Origin: Alistipes sp. CAG:268
GTDB taxonomy: Bacteria > Bacteroidota > Bacteroidia > Bacteroidales > Rikenellaceae
Assembly (NCBI GenBank): GCA_000434235.1
Contig: FR891970.1
Span: 1 to 38,859, forward strand
Reading direction: 5' to 3'
Length of the DNA: 38,859 bases
In this document: positions 23,246 to 31,919 of the stretch, in pieces
Layout of the letters: every line of letters starts with the position of its first letter
Position numbering within the stretch: position 1 is the stretch's first letter
Program-made: the position numbers and the translations under genes
Notes under the pieces: generated by a model
Seen by the model: the letters and a program-made list of their open reading frames with translations, nothing else
The model's database searches: none
Told to the model about the DNA's origin: nothing

Positions 23246-24718
23246 TTACAGCGGCATGTCGGGCAGTTTGTAACCGTTGTGGTAGGTGTGCTTGATGAGC
23301 TCCTGGGCAAACTCGTTGGCGTTTACCGGATCGGTCCAGGTCTTGTCGAAGGTCGGGTGTCCGTCCGTGATGTGGAATCCGTCCTTGATGACCGAGCGGA
23401 TCTGCGCCTCGGCGGGGATGTTCGTGAAACGCATGTTGTCACCGTCCCAGTGGAGCTCCTGGTTGAGGCCCTGCAGGCGCACGGCCAGCACGCCCATGGC
23501 CACCATCTCGTTGAACGGACCGGCCTCGCTGAAGTCCGAAGCGGCCGGCGTACGGTCGTCGGCGTCCTCCTTGCAGGCGCGCACCCAGTCCATCTGGTGC
23601 GACTCCTTGACCTCGCGCAGCACCTTCGGAGCTTCGGGTACACGGCCCGAGAGCAGATAGGGATTCACTCCGTAGCAGCCGCAGATGAGCGTGTCCTTCG
23701 TGCCGTAGAAGATGGCGCAGCCTCCCTGGTCGTTGAGGTCTTTGCCTGCCGGGAGCCCTTCGGGCCGGATCGGCAGCAGACCGCCGTCGTACCAGTAGAC
23801 CTCCACCTCGGGCATGGCGACCTTCGGCATGTTGTCGCGGGCCGGGAAGACGAACTTGATGCGCTGGGCCGACGGAGCCGACTCCGAAAGCAGCAGCGTC
23901 GAGCTGCCCTGAACCTTGGTCGGATAGCCCAGCTTGAGCGCCTTGAATACCGGGTGAAGGATGTGGCAGGCCATGTCGCCCAGGGCTCCCGTGCCGAAGT
24001 CCCACCATCCGCGGAAGTTCCACGGCGTGTAGATCGAGTTGTAGGGGCGGTAGGGGGCCGGGCCGATGAAGGCGTCCCAGTTCATCGTCTTGGGTACGCG
24101 CTCCTCCTTTTCGGGACGGGCGAGGCCCTGCGGCCAGATGGGACGGTCGGTGAAGGTCTCGACGCGCTTCACCTCGCCGATCTCGCCGTTCCAGATCCAT
24201 TCGCAGATCTTGCGGACGCCTTCGCCCGATGCCCCCTGGTTACCCATCTGGGTGGCAACGCGGTATTTGGCCGCAAGTTTGGTCAGCAGACGCGATTCGT
24301 ATACCGAGTGCGTGAGGGGCTTCTCGACATAGACGTGCTTGCCGGCGGTCATGGCCTCGGCGGCGATGATCGCATGGGTGTGGTCGGCCGTGGCGACCAT
24401 CACGGCGTCGGCCTCTTTGAGCAGCTCGTCGTACATGCGGCGGTAGTCGTTGTATTTCTTGGCTGCGGGGTAGCGCTTGAATACGTGGTCGGCATATTTC
24501 CAGTCCACGTCGCACAGGCCGATGATGTTCTGGCTCTCCATCGCCTGCAGGTCGGCGGCACCGCGGCCGCCGACGCCGACGCCCAGAATGTTGAGTTTGT
24601 CGCTCGGGGCGGTGTACCCGAATTTCTTGCCTAATACCGTGCTGGGGACTACGGCCAGTCCGAGCGCAGCAGCCGCTCCCGTTTTGAGGAAGCTCCGTCT
24701 TGACATCTCTTTTGCCAT
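23246..24718 (-). CDS. Tat-exported Gfo/Idh/MocA-family oxidoreductase
   Basis: A 490-residue NAD(P)-dependent oxidoreductase with a textbook twin-arginine signal: SRRSFLK at 6-12, then an Ala-rich hydrophobic stretch to about 30. The Rossmann loop GVGVGGRG is at 46-53 and the catalytic-region EKP (132-134) is intact. The C-terminal alpha/beta domain is followed by a Bacteroidota extension. Tat export suggests it folds with NAD(P) bound in the cytoplasm and works in the periplasm, as in Zymomonas glucose-fructose oxidoreductase. In its cluster it probably oxidises the sugar at C3 or reverses that step. tatA lies 62 bases upstream and tatC downstream. Confidence 0.93.
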   Translation of the reverse strand: MAKEMSRRSFLKTGAAAALGLAVVPSTVLGKKFGYTAPSDKLNILGVGVGGRGAADLQAMESQNIIGLCDVDWKYADHVFKRYPAAKKYNDYRRMYDELLKEADAVMVATADHTHAIIAAEAMTAGKHVYVEKPLTHSVYESRLLTKLAAKYRVATQMGNQGASGEGVRKICEWIWNGEIGEVKRVETFTDRPIWPQGLARPEKEERVPKTMNWDAFIGPAPYRPYNSIYTPWNFRGWWDFGTGALGDMACHILHPVFKALKLGYPTKVQGSSTLLLSESAPSAQRIKFVFPARDNMPKVAMPEVEVYWYDGGLLPIRPEGLPAGKDLNDQGGCAIFYGTKDTLICGCYGVNPYLLSGRVPEAPKVLREVKESHQMDWVRACKEDADDRTPAASDFSEAGPFNEMVAMGVLAVRLQGLNQELHWDGDNMRFTNIPAEAQIRSVIKDGFHITDGHPTFDKTWTDPVNANEFAQELIKHTYHNGYKLPDMPL

Positions 24719-24780
24719 GGTTCTTTGGGTGTTTGAGTTGGTGTGAGTTCGAAGTTTTTCTGTTCGTGCGGGTTTCCCCT

Positions 24781-24987
24781 CTATTTCTTGGATGCCCCCT
24801 GGTTCTCCTCGGGGGAGTTGATGTCCTTTTCGATGTTGTTCATTCCCTCCTTGAAACTGCGGACGCCCTTGCCGAGCCCCTTCATCAGTTCAGGAATCTT
24901 CTTGCCGCCGAAGAGCAGCAGCACGATCAGTGCGATGAGCAGAATCTCACCCGCACCGAGGTTGCCGAGAAAGAGTAAATGGTTCAT
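24781..24987 (-). CDS. tatA: Twin-arginine translocase subunit TatA
   Basis: A 68-residue pore-forming Tat subunit: a short N-terminal membrane helix ([19 protein letters not shown]), the hinge [15 protein letters not shown], an amphipathic helix and a charged tail with Asn/Glu/Lys. Together with TatC it forms a minimal TatA-TatC system, the usual state in Bacteroidota; no tatB is seen. It is embedded between two Gfo/Idh/MocA genes, 57 bases after one and 62 before the other, so it is co-transcribed with its likely substrate. Confidence 0.94.
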   Translation of the reverse strand: MNHLLFLGNLGAGEILLIALIVLLLFGGKKIPELMKGLGKGVRSFKEGMNNIEKDINSPEENQGASKK

Positions 24988-25044
24988 AAGTATCTGTTTT
25001 TAGCGGTTTGTAATTTCATTCCGAGCCGTTGCTCTCCTCCGGCG

Positions 25045-26127
25045 TCAGGCGATCCGGGGGTGCCGGTGAAGCAGTCCGTAGCCGTTTTTCATCGTGCGGC
25101 GGCGTTCGCGGATCTCCTCAAGTGTTGCGAGGTCGCCGATCGACGGCATTTCGTGGCTGCGGGCATCCTGGATGAAACGCCAGGCATACTCCGAGGCGAT
25201 GGCCGCGTCGCGCAGGCGGGGCAGCGACTCTTCGCGCACGCCGCTTTCGATCGAGCGGGCGAAAAGGTCGCACAGCACGTCGATGTTCTTGCCCCCGAAC
25301 GGGCGTTCGATGCGGTGGGTCTGCGTCACGCCGCGCAACTCGACCACGGCGGTCTTGAAGTCGTGGGTCATGCGGGCGATGCCCTTCGTGCCGATGATGT
25401 CGATGTAGGAGTTGTGGGTCTGGTCCTTGGCCAACTGCCCGTAGACGTGCCCCTGCGTGATGTCGAAGACGATGCCGTTCTCGAACGTCCCGTGGCATTG
25501 CAGCCACCAGGGATCCTTGTAGTCCCACATCCGGATGGCCTGTGCGTGCCAGCTCCGGAACTCCGAGCCGGCGTACCAGCGGGCGATGTCCACGTAGTGC
25601 ATGCCGCAGTCGTGGAAGGCAGGTCCTTCGTATTCGTGCCCCTCGCCGGGTGCCAGCCCCGGGGTCATGTGGCAGACCCGGATGATGGCCAGTTCGCCGA
25701 TCTCGCCCTGTTCGATGAAGTTTTTGATGGTTTTGTGGTACCACGAATTGCGCAGGTAGAGATTGACCGTCGAGAGCACGTTGCTCTTCTCGGCCAGTTC
25801 GACTGCCTGCCACTCCTTTTCGATGCTTTCGGCAATGGGTTTCTCTGAGATGATGTGCTTGCCGGTCGCGACGGCCTTTGCAATCTGCTCCTTGCGGGAA
25901 TCGGCCAGTGCGAAGAGCCCGACGACCTGCACTTCGGGATCGTCGAAGATGAGCTGTTCGTCGGATACGATTTGTGCGCCGGGTACGAGCCTGCGGGCGA
26001 GTTCACGCGATTCGGGCGAAAGGTCGCAGACGTAGGCGATCTCCCACTTTCCGCTCTTCAGCATCTCGTCGAGGTAGAATCCGCCCATCCGGCCGAAGCC
26101 GATCAGGCCGATTTTGATTGGGTCCAT
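25045..26127 (-). CDS. Cytoplasmic Gfo/Idh/MocA-family oxidoreductase
   Basis: A 360-residue NAD(P)-dependent oxidoreductase without a signal peptide. The Rossmann loop GFGRMG is at 10-15 and EKP at 95-97, followed by the family's C-terminal alpha/beta domain; GMHYVDIARWY carries the conserved Asp region. It is the first gene of the five-gene unit. Because it stays in the cytoplasm while its paralogue is exported, it may act on an imported keto-sugar or regenerate the sugar after cleavage. The substrate is not known. A -7 box lies 68 bases upstream. Confidence 0.92.
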   Translation of the reverse strand: MDPIKIGLIGFGRMGGFYLDEMLKSGKWEIAYVCDLSPESRELARRLVPGAQIVSDEQLIFDDPEVQVVGLFALADSRKEQIAKAVATGKHIISEKPIAESIEKEWQAVELAEKSNVLSTVNLYLRNSWYHKTIKNFIEQGEIGELAIIRVCHMTPGLAPGEGHEYEGPAFHDCGMHYVDIARWYAGSEFRSWHAQAIRMWDYKDPWWLQCHGTFENGIVFDITQGHVYGQLAKDQTHNSYIDIIGTKGIARMTHDFKTAVVELRGVTQTHRIERPFGGKNIDVLCDLFARSIESGVREESLPRLRDAAIASEYAWRFIQDARSHEMPSIGDLATLEEIRERRRTMKNGYGLLHRHPRIA

Positions 26128-26195
26128 TTTATTAAGGTAGTTTCCGATTGTTTGCTTTTGGAGCCATCCGTCAGCCTTTGGCGAATCGCCCTTTA

Positions 26196-26203
26196 CAAAT
26201 TTA
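26196..26203 (-). promoter_or_regulatory. -7 promoter box for the 3-keto/Tat gene cluster
   Basis: TAAATTTG on the minus strand fits TAnnTTTG, 68 bases before the first oxidoreductase gene. A TTTTCGG stretch about 20 bases upstream could stand in for -33. The semi-palindrome GGAACGATTCC (26214-26224) lies between the two. Confidence 0.6.
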
Positions 26204-26238
26204 ATCCGAATATGGAACGATTCCGAAAACTGGAACTT

Positions 26239-26314
26239 AAAATGTAGAAATGAATTTAAGCTAATTTATTGATTTAAAATTGTTTAATTATATAATTTCA
26301 TGTAAAAATGTAGA
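26239..26314. repeat. Direct repeat AAAATGTAGA upstream of the 3-keto/Tat cluster
   Basis: AAAATGTAGA occurs at 26239-26248 and 26305-26314, 66 bases apart, in a very AT-rich spacer between the regulator gene and the cluster it probably controls. The repeat may be coincidence given the base composition. Confidence 0.3.
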
Positions 26315-26328
26315 TTGCATAAAATACG

Positions 26329-27993
26329 TCAAGTGGATATTTCTTGCGATTCGCCGATTCGCATAACCCTTTTTTCGAACTCGTCGCGCGCCCCGGCGGC
26401 CTTGTTGCGCATTTTGGTCCGGTAGTTATATACCGTGCTGAGCGAGCAGCGCAGGAAGGCAGCGATCTTTGCGCTGTCGGAGATGCCCAGACGCAGCAGC
26501 GCGTAGATGCGCAGCTCCTTGTTGAGCAGGTCGCCCGGACGGAGCTCGATGCGCTCGTCGGGCAGCAGCAGTGCGTTGAACTCCGCCACGAAGGTCGGAT
26601 AGAGGTTCAGGAAGACGGCGTCGAAATTTGCGTAGAGTTCGTCGAGTTCGCTCTCCATCATCGAGGTCGAGCGCAGGCGCTTGAAGAGTTCGTCCAGCTG
26701 CCGGCTCTGGGCCAGCTTGTAGAGGGTCTTCCGGTAGCCGTCCATCTTGTCGATGTAGAGCGAACAGAGGTCGAAGAAACGGGCGATGTACTGCTCCTTG
26801 AGGCGGTTCGAGTCGGAGAGCAGGGCATTCTTGTCGTTGAGCTCGTCGTTGAGCTGAGTCAGCCGGGCATTGGCCTGTGAAAGCTCCTGCTGGATCCGGT
26901 AGAGACGCTGCATCTGTTTGTAGACATAGACGAAAAGCAGGATCAGCACGATCGTCAGTACACTGATCAACAGCAGGTAGTGCTGCAGTTCGGCCTTGGT
27001 CTGTGTCTCCTTGGCCTGGTAGGCGGCGTTGATGTCGGCATAGAATTTCGTCATCTGTGCTGAGCGGAACTGCACGTTGCTGAACAGGGCATCCTCGATG
27101 GCCGCCTGTGTGTAGCGCGAGGCGCGGGCCAGGTCGCCGTCGGCGTAATACAACTGGGCGAGGGTATGGAAGGCTGCGTTCTCCTTGGTGGCGTTCCGCA
27201 CGTCGGCAATGGCCGACAGCAGGTAGTACTTGCGGGCTTGCGGGGCGTCGCCCGTGCGGGTGTAGAGGCCGCCCAGTTCGTAGGCCACCTCGGCATATTG
27301 GGGGGTATTCTCTCCTACCTCTTCGAGCAGGTCGAGCAGCAGCGCCTCGGCCTCTTCGGTGCGGCCCTGCGCGATGAGCTGGCTGCCGCTGCTGGCCTTG
27401 TAGCGGTAGGAACCCGGGGTGAGAACCCGCAGCAGCGAGTCGTTGTAGCGGTCGCGCAGGCGCCGGTATTTGTTCTGGTTGCTGATGACGGCATAGTGCT
27501 CGAAGTAGCGCGTAAAGGTCTCATAGTAGAGCGGCAGGAGGGTGGGCGAGACGGTGGTGCGTCGTGTGGTGTCGAGGATCCGTTTGGCCTCTATGCTCTT
27601 GCCCGAGAAGGAGTAGAGCTGCGTGAGGCGCAGACTTGTGGTGCGTGCTGCCTCATCGTCGTGCATCTGCCGTGCAAGCCGCAGGTTGCGTTCGGCGTAG
27701 CGGATGGCCGAGTCGAGGTTGTATTTCCAGTACTGGTCGCAGAGGCGGGCGTTGATGTCATACTCCTGTCGGGGCGATAGTCCCGTGACGTCGAGCATCC
27801 GTTTCAGCTCGCTGATCCGCTCCTCCTTCTTGTCGTTGAATGTCTGTCGCTGCTCGATGATCCGGTCGAGTTCGTCGGCGAGCGTCCGGTCCTCGTTGCG
27901 TTGGCAGCCTGCCAGCAGGACGATGCCCGCCAGTGCCAGACTGCAGGCCTGCCGGAGCATGTGTCGGATGCGGGGTGTGCTGATGGCTCTCAT
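26329..27993 (-). CDS. Membrane-spanning TPR/HTH regulator (DUF6377-type)
   Basis: A 554-residue protein: lipobox-like signal (LLAGC, Cys30), TPR-like helical repeats in the periplasmic part (about 60-330), one membrane helix (338-358), a coiled coil (360-395), and a C-terminal region ending in a LuxR-like helix-turn-helix (about 490-530: LRLGISDSAKIAAFLRCSLSTVYNYRTK). This layout suits a one-component regulator that senses outside and binds DNA inside. It lies 201 bases upstream of the 3-keto/Tat cluster on the same strand, as in the related Bacteroides thetaiotaomicron BT2156-BT2160 locus. The ligand is unknown. Confidence 0.85.
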   Translation of the reverse strand: MRAISTPRIRHMLRQACSLALAGIVLLAGCQRNEDRTLADELDRIIEQRQTFNDKKEERISELKRMLDVTGLSPRQEYDINARLCDQYWKYNLDSAIRYAERNLRLARQMHDDEAARTTSLRLTQLYSFSGKSIEAKRILDTTRRTTVSPTLLPLYYETFTRYFEHYAVISNQNKYRRLRDRYNDSLLRVLTPGSYRYKASSGSQLIAQGRTEEAEALLLDLLEEVGENTPQYAEVAYELGGLYTRTGDAPQARKYYLLSAIADVRNATKENAAFHTLAQLYYADGDLARASRYTQAAIEDALFSNVQFRSAQMTKFYADINAAYQAKETQTKAELQHYLLLISVLTIVLILLFVYVYKQMQRLYRIQQELSQANARLTQLNDELNDKNALLSDSNRLKEQYIARFFDLCSLYIDKMDGYRKTLYKLAQSRQLDELFKRLRSTSMMESELDELYANFDAVFLNLYPTFVAEFNALLLPDERIELRPGDLLNKELRIYALLRLGISDSAKIAAFLRCSLSTVYNYRTKMRNKAAGARDEFEKRVMRIGESQEIST

Positions 27994-28025
27994 GCGTTTT
28001 CGGGCCGCGTTGCGGCATTCGGAGA

Positions 28026-28033
28026 CAAAGTTA
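28026..28033 (-). promoter_or_regulatory. -7 promoter box for the TPR/HTH regulator
   Basis: TAACTTTG on the minus strand fits TAnnTTTG, 32 bases before the ATG. Confidence 0.6.
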
Positions 28034-28120
28034 TAATTTTTTGGGGCAAAAAGAGCCTCTGCCCGGGGCTTTTGTCCTCCGGCGTGCGGTTTTTCGGCGG
28101 CCCTCCTCCCTGAACGCGGC

Positions 28121-28146
28121 GAGGCCCCGGAACAATCCGGGGCCTC
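28121..28146 (-). terminator. Hairpin after pgi
   Basis: Arms GAGGCCCCGG and CCGGGGCCTC with a 6-base loop, 28 bases after the pgi stop. There is no T-run right after it, so it is a weak or processed terminator. Confidence 0.5.
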
Positions 28147-28173
28147 GCGGTGCCTCCTCGTGGCGACGGTCCG

Positions 28174-29505
28174 TCAGAGTCGGGCCTTGATGGCTTTGGT
28201 CGCCTCTTCGTAGCCGGGTTTCTCCAGCAGGGCGAACATGTTTTTCTTGTAGGCCTCGACGCCGGGCTGGTCGAACGGGTTCACGCCCAGCAGGTAACCG
28301 CTCATGCCGCAGGCCTTCTCGAAGAAGTAGAGCAGGGCGCCGATCGTTGCAGGGGCGATCTCGGGGATTTCGACCCGCAGGTTCGGCACGCCGCCGTCCA
28401 CGTGGGCCAGCTGCACGCCCAACTCGGCCATGCGGTTTACCTCCGAGATCCGCTTGCCGGCCAGGTAGTTCAGTCCGTCGAGGTTCTCGGCATCGGCCTC
28501 GATCTTCACCTCGCCGGCGGGCTTCACCACCGAGATGATCGTCTCGAAGAGCGTGCGCTCGCCCTCCTGGATGTACTGTCCCATCGAGTGCAGGTCGGCC
28601 GTCAGCGTGACGCTGGCCGGGAAGATGCCCTTGCCCTGCTTGCCTTCGCTCTCGCCGTAGAGCTGCTTCCACCATTCGTTGATATACTGCAGCCTGGGCT
28701 CGTACGAACCGAGGATTTCGACCTTCTTGCCATCGCGGTAGAGCAGGTTGCGCGTGGCGGCGTAGATCGCCGCGGGGTTCTCGTCGAAGGGAACGTTCTC
28801 GGCGGTGGCCTGTTCCATTTCGCGGGCGCCGCGTACGAGTGCGGCGATGTCGATGCCGGCGGCGGCCAGCGGCAGGAGGCCGACGGGCGTCAGCACCGAG
28901 AAGCGTCCGCCGACGTTGTCCGGAATGACGAAGGTCGGGTAGCCCTCCTGCGTGGCGAGGGTCTTCAGCGCGCCGCGGGCCTGGTCCGTGATAGCCACGA
29001 TGCGCTCGGCTGCCTCCTGCTTGCCGTAGCGCTTCTCGATCTCGGCCTTGATCAGGCGGAAGGCGATGGCCGGTTCGGTCGTCGTGCCCGATTTCGAGAT
29101 CACGATGGCGGCGATCGAGTGCTCTTTCGAGGCCTCAAGCAGTTCGTGGATGTAGTCCTCCGAGATGTTCTGTCCGGCGAATACGACTGTGGGCTGTTTC
29201 TGCTCCCTGTGCAGCAGTTTGAAGGGATTGCTCATCGCCTCGAGCACGGCCTTGGCCCCGAGGTACGAGCCGCCGATGCCGATGCAGATGATCAGGTCGG
29301 CCTTGGCGCGCAGCTTGGCGGCTTCGGCCTCGATAGCGGCGATGTCGGCCTCGGAGATCGACGAGGGGAGGTGTACCCATCCCAGAAAGTCGTTGCCGGC
29401 GCCCTTGCCCGAGTGGAGCAGGGCGTTGGCCTCCATCGTCTGTTTTTTCATGTCGGCGGAGATTTCGACTCCCGCCTTGCTGATGTCCAGTTTTACGAGT
29501 TCCAT
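28174..29505 (-). CDS. pgi: Glucose-6-phosphate isomerase
   Basis: A 443-residue cytoplasmic glycolytic enzyme of the short bacterial type that interconverts glucose 6-phosphate and fructose 6-phosphate. Visible are [13 protein letters not shown], the sugar-phosphate-binding [29 protein letters not shown] and the closing signature [15 protein letters not shown]. It lies 17 bases after gpsA on the same strand; the gpsA-pgi pair is common in Bacteroidales. A GC-rich hairpin follows. Confidence 0.97.
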   Translation of the reverse strand: MELVKLDISKAGVEISADMKKQTMEANALLHSGKGAGNDFLGWVHLPSSISEADIAAIEAEAAKLRAKADLIICIGIGGSYLGAKAVLEAMSNPFKLLHREQKQPTVVFAGQNISEDYIHELLEASKEHSIAAIVISKSGTTTEPAIAFRLIKAEIEKRYGKQEAAERIVAITDQARGALKTLATQEGYPTFVIPDNVGGRFSVLTPVGLLPLAAAGIDIAALVRGAREMEQATAENVPFDENPAAIYAATRNLLYRDGKKVEILGSYEPRLQYINEWWKQLYGESEGKQGKGIFPASVTLTADLHSMGQYIQEGERTLFETIISVVKPAGEVKIEADAENLDGLNYLAGKRISEVNRMAELGVQLAHVDGGVPNLRVEIPEIAPATIGALLYFFEKACGMSGYLLGVNPFDQPGVEAYKKNMFALLEKPGYEEATKAIKARL

Positions 29506-29522
29506 GGTTGTCCTATTTGATG

Positions 29523-30530
29523 TCAGATCAATCGGTTTGTCAGGGCCTGCATGCTCTTGCGGGCCGATGCCCCGCGGTAGAGCACGTCGTAGGCCATCTC
29601 GGCGATCGGCATGTCCACCTTGTGGCGGAAGTTGATGTGGCGGATGCAGTCGGCGGCGAAGTAGCCTTCGGCCACCATCGTCATCTCGTTCAGGGCGCTC
29701 TTCACCGTGCAGCCGTGGCCGATGAGCAGTCCCAGCCGCCGGTTGCGGCTGTAGGTCGAGTAGCAGGTCACTAGCAGGTCGCCCAGGTAGGCCGACACCA
29801 GGGTATTGCGCCGGTCGGGGTAGCTCTCCTCGAGGAAGCGCGTCATCTCGCCGGCGCAGTTGGCGATCAGCACGGCCAGGAAGTTGTCGCCGTATCCCAG
29901 TCCCACGGCGATACCCACCGTCAGGGCGTAGATGTTCTTCAGAATGGCGGCGTATTCGATGCCGTAGAGGTCGGTCGAGTAGCTCAGACGGATGTAGTCG
30001 GTTGCAAATTTCGAGCCGATGAGCCGTGCATTGTCCGGGTCGGTGCAGACGACCGTGAGGTAGGAGAGTTTGCCGCGCGAGACCTCCTCGGCATGCGACG
30101 GGCCGGTGAAGAGCCCCAGCTGCCGGTAGGAGAGTCGGTAGTGGTCGTGGATGTACTCCACGACGGTCTGGTAGTCGCCCGGGACGATGCCCTTGATGGC
30201 CGACACCACGAACTTGTCCTGCAGGGAGACGGTCAGCGGAGCGAGGAAGTCCTTGAGGTAAGCCGAGGGGGTTGCCAGGATGACGATGTCGGCCTCGCGG
30301 ACCACGGCGTCGAGGTCGTCGGAGGGGGCGATGCGTTCGCGGTCAAACTCTACGTCGCTCAGGTAGCGGGGATTGCGGCCCTCGGTCCGCAGGCATTCGA
30401 GTACCTCGGGGTTGCGGACATACCAGCCCACCTTCTGTTCGTTGGCCGTAAGCAGCCGGACGATTGCCGTTGCCCAACTGCCGTAACCGATCACGGCGCA
30501 GCGGGCTTCTGTTCCGATTTTGTATTCCAT
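29523..30530 (-). CDS. gpsA: NAD(P)H-dependent glycerol-3-phosphate dehydrogenase
   Basis: A 335-residue cytoplasmic enzyme that reduces dihydroxyacetone phosphate to glycerol 3-phosphate for phospholipid synthesis. The N-terminal dinucleotide loop [11 protein letters not shown], the SAIKGIVPG and [11 protein letters not shown] blocks, the catalytic-lysine region [10 protein letters not shown], and the C-terminal [13 protein letters not shown] are all present. The length is typical. It is divergent from mreB across a 198-base region, with a -7 box 24 bases before the ATG, and is followed by pgi. Confidence 0.95.
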   Translation of the reverse strand: MEYKIGTEARCAVIGYGSWATAIVRLLTANEQKVGWYVRNPEVLECLRTEGRNPRYLSDVEFDRERIAPSDDLDAVVREADIVILATPSAYLKDFLAPLTVSLQDKFVVSAIKGIVPGDYQTVVEYIHDHYRLSYRQLGLFTGPSHAEEVSRGKLSYLTVVCTDPDNARLIGSKFATDYIRLSYSTDLYGIEYAAILKNIYALTVGIAVGLGYGDNFLAVLIANCAGEMTRFLEESYPDRRNTLVSAYLGDLLVTCYSTYSRNRRLGLLIGHGCTVKSALNEMTMVAEGYFAADCIRHINFRHKVDMPIAEMAYDVLYRGASARKSMQALTNRLI

Positions 30531-30554
30531 GCGGAAAGCTTGTGTTTCGGGTTA

Positions 30555-30562
30555 CAAATATA
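30555..30562 (-). promoter_or_regulatory. -7 promoter box for gpsA-pgi
   Basis: TATATTTG on the minus strand fits TAnnTTTG, 24 bases before the gpsA ATG. Confidence 0.65.
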
Positions 30563-30609
30563 ATTAAAAAATAATAAGAAAATAGTGAAAAATTTCCCGC
30601 GGATTTTCG

Positions 30610-30617
30610 TACCTTTG
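30610..30617 (+). promoter_or_regulatory. -7 promoter box for the mreB operon
   Basis: TACCTTTG matches the Bacteroidota -7 consensus, 111 bases before the mreB ATG, so a leader of about 105 bases is expected. The -33 part is not clear. Confidence 0.65.
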
Positions 30618-30728
30618 TCCGGATCTGTTCCCCATGGGGCCCGGTATTTGGGGCGAAGGGCTTTCAGTAGGGTGTAATAAATTGATAATAAAGCAAATAA
30701 AAATAGAACAGAGTAGGGCTGAATCATT

Positions 30729-31748
30729 ATGGGAATCTTTTCACTGACACAGGAGTTGGCCATCGACCTGGGTACGGCCAACACGCTGATCATCTATAAC
30801 GGCAAGGTCGTCGTCGATGAGCCGTCGATCGTGGCGCTCGATGTCCATACGGGCAAACTCGTGGCCATCGGCCACCAGGCGCACCAGATGCACGAGCGAA
30901 CCAATCCGAACATCAAGACGATCCGTCCGCTCAAGGACGGCGTGATCGCCGATTTTAACGCCACGGAGCTGATGCTGCGCGGCATGATCAAGAAGGTCAA
31001 GACGTCGGGCAGCCTCTTTGCCCCGTCGCTGCGCATGGTCATCTGCATTCCGTCGGGTTCGACGAATGTCGAGATCCGCGCCGTGCGCGACTCGGCCGAG
31101 CACGCCGGCGGCCGCGAGGTCTACATGATCTACGAGCCGATGGCTGCGGCGCTCGGTGCCGGACTCGATGTCGAGGCTCCCGAGGGCAACATGGTGATCG
31201 ACATCGGCGGCGGAACGTCGGAGATCGCCTGCATCTCGCTGGGCGGTATCGTCTGCTCGGAGTCGATCAACGTGGCGGGCGATGTCTTCACCAACGATAT
31301 CCAGAGCTATGTGCGCCAGCAGCACAACATCCGCATCGGCGAACGTACGGCCGAGGCGATCAAGTGCTCGATCGGCGCCGCCGTGTCGGATCTGGAGGAG
31401 GAGCCCGAGGACTTCGTCGTGACGGGCCCCAACATGCTGACGGCCCTGCCGCAGACCGTGTCGCTCTCCTACAGCGAGATCGCCTATGCGCTCGAGAAGT
31501 CGCTGTCGAAGATCGACGCCGCGCTGATGAAGGTGCTCGAGTCGATGCCGCCCGAGCTCTATGCCGACATCGTCAAGAACGGCATCTACCTGGCCGGCGG
31601 CGGCGCCCTGATCAAGGGGCTTGACCGGCGTCTGAACGAGAAGACCGGCATCCCCTTCCATGTGGCCGAAGACCCCCTGCGTGCCATTGCACGCGGTACG
31701 GGCATCGCCCTGAAGAACATCAACCGTTTCTCGTTCCTCATGCGCTGA
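30729..31748 (+). CDS. mreB: Rod-shape-determining protein MreB
   Basis: A 339-residue actin-like ATPase whose membrane-bound filaments guide elongasome peptidoglycan synthesis. The first ATP-binding loop is in IDLGTANTLIIY, the second phosphate loop in VIDIGGGTSEIACISLGG, and the adenosine motif in YLAGGGALIKGLDRRL. The length is normal. It starts the mreB-mreC-mreD-pbp2-rodA unit. A stem-loop and a 171-base spacer before mreC may allow MreB to be made in excess. Confidence 0.98.
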   Translation: MGIFSLTQELAIDLGTANTLIIYNGKVVVDEPSIVALDVHTGKLVAIGHQAHQMHERTNPNIKTIRPLKDGVIADFNATELMLRGMIKKVKTSGSLFAPSLRMVICIPSGSTNVEIRAVRDSAEHAGGREVYMIYEPMAAALGAGLDVEAPEGNMVIDIGGGTSEIACISLGGIVCSESINVAGDVFTNDIQSYVRQQHNIRIGERTAEAIKCSIGAAVSDLEEEPEDFVVTGPNMLTALPQTVSLSYSEIAYALEKSLSKIDAALMKVLESMPPELYADIVKNGIYLAGGGALIKGLDRRLNEKTGIPFHVAEDPLRAIARGTGIALKNINRFSFLMR

Positions 31749-31877
31749 TGCGAATGAGGGGGCGGAGTACCGAAACCGGGTGCGGGACTGTTTCGCGGCG
31801 CGGCATGCGCCGGGCGGTTTGCGGGTTGCCGTGTGCGGCTGTACGGACGGTGGAAATACGGAAATAGATGAATGTAC

Positions 31878-31901
31878 GATTGCGGGCCTCGGTCCGCAAT
31901 C
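31878..31901 (+). other. Stem-loop between mreB and mreC
   Basis: Perfect 8-base arms GATTGCGG and CCGCAATC around an 8-base loop, 18 bases before the mreC start. The following sequence is AT-rich but without a T-run. It is a candidate for partial attenuation or RNA processing. Confidence 0.45.
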
Positions 31902-31909
31902 TAAATTAT

Positions 31910-31914
31910 AAGGA
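31910..31914 (+). promoter_or_regulatory. Shine-Dalgarno-like site that supports the TTG start of mreC
   Basis: AAGGA lies 5 bases before TTG at 31920. Strong Shine-Dalgarno sites are uncommon in Bacteroidota, and here one backs a non-ATG start. Confidence 0.5.
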
Positions 31915-31919
31915 ATACT

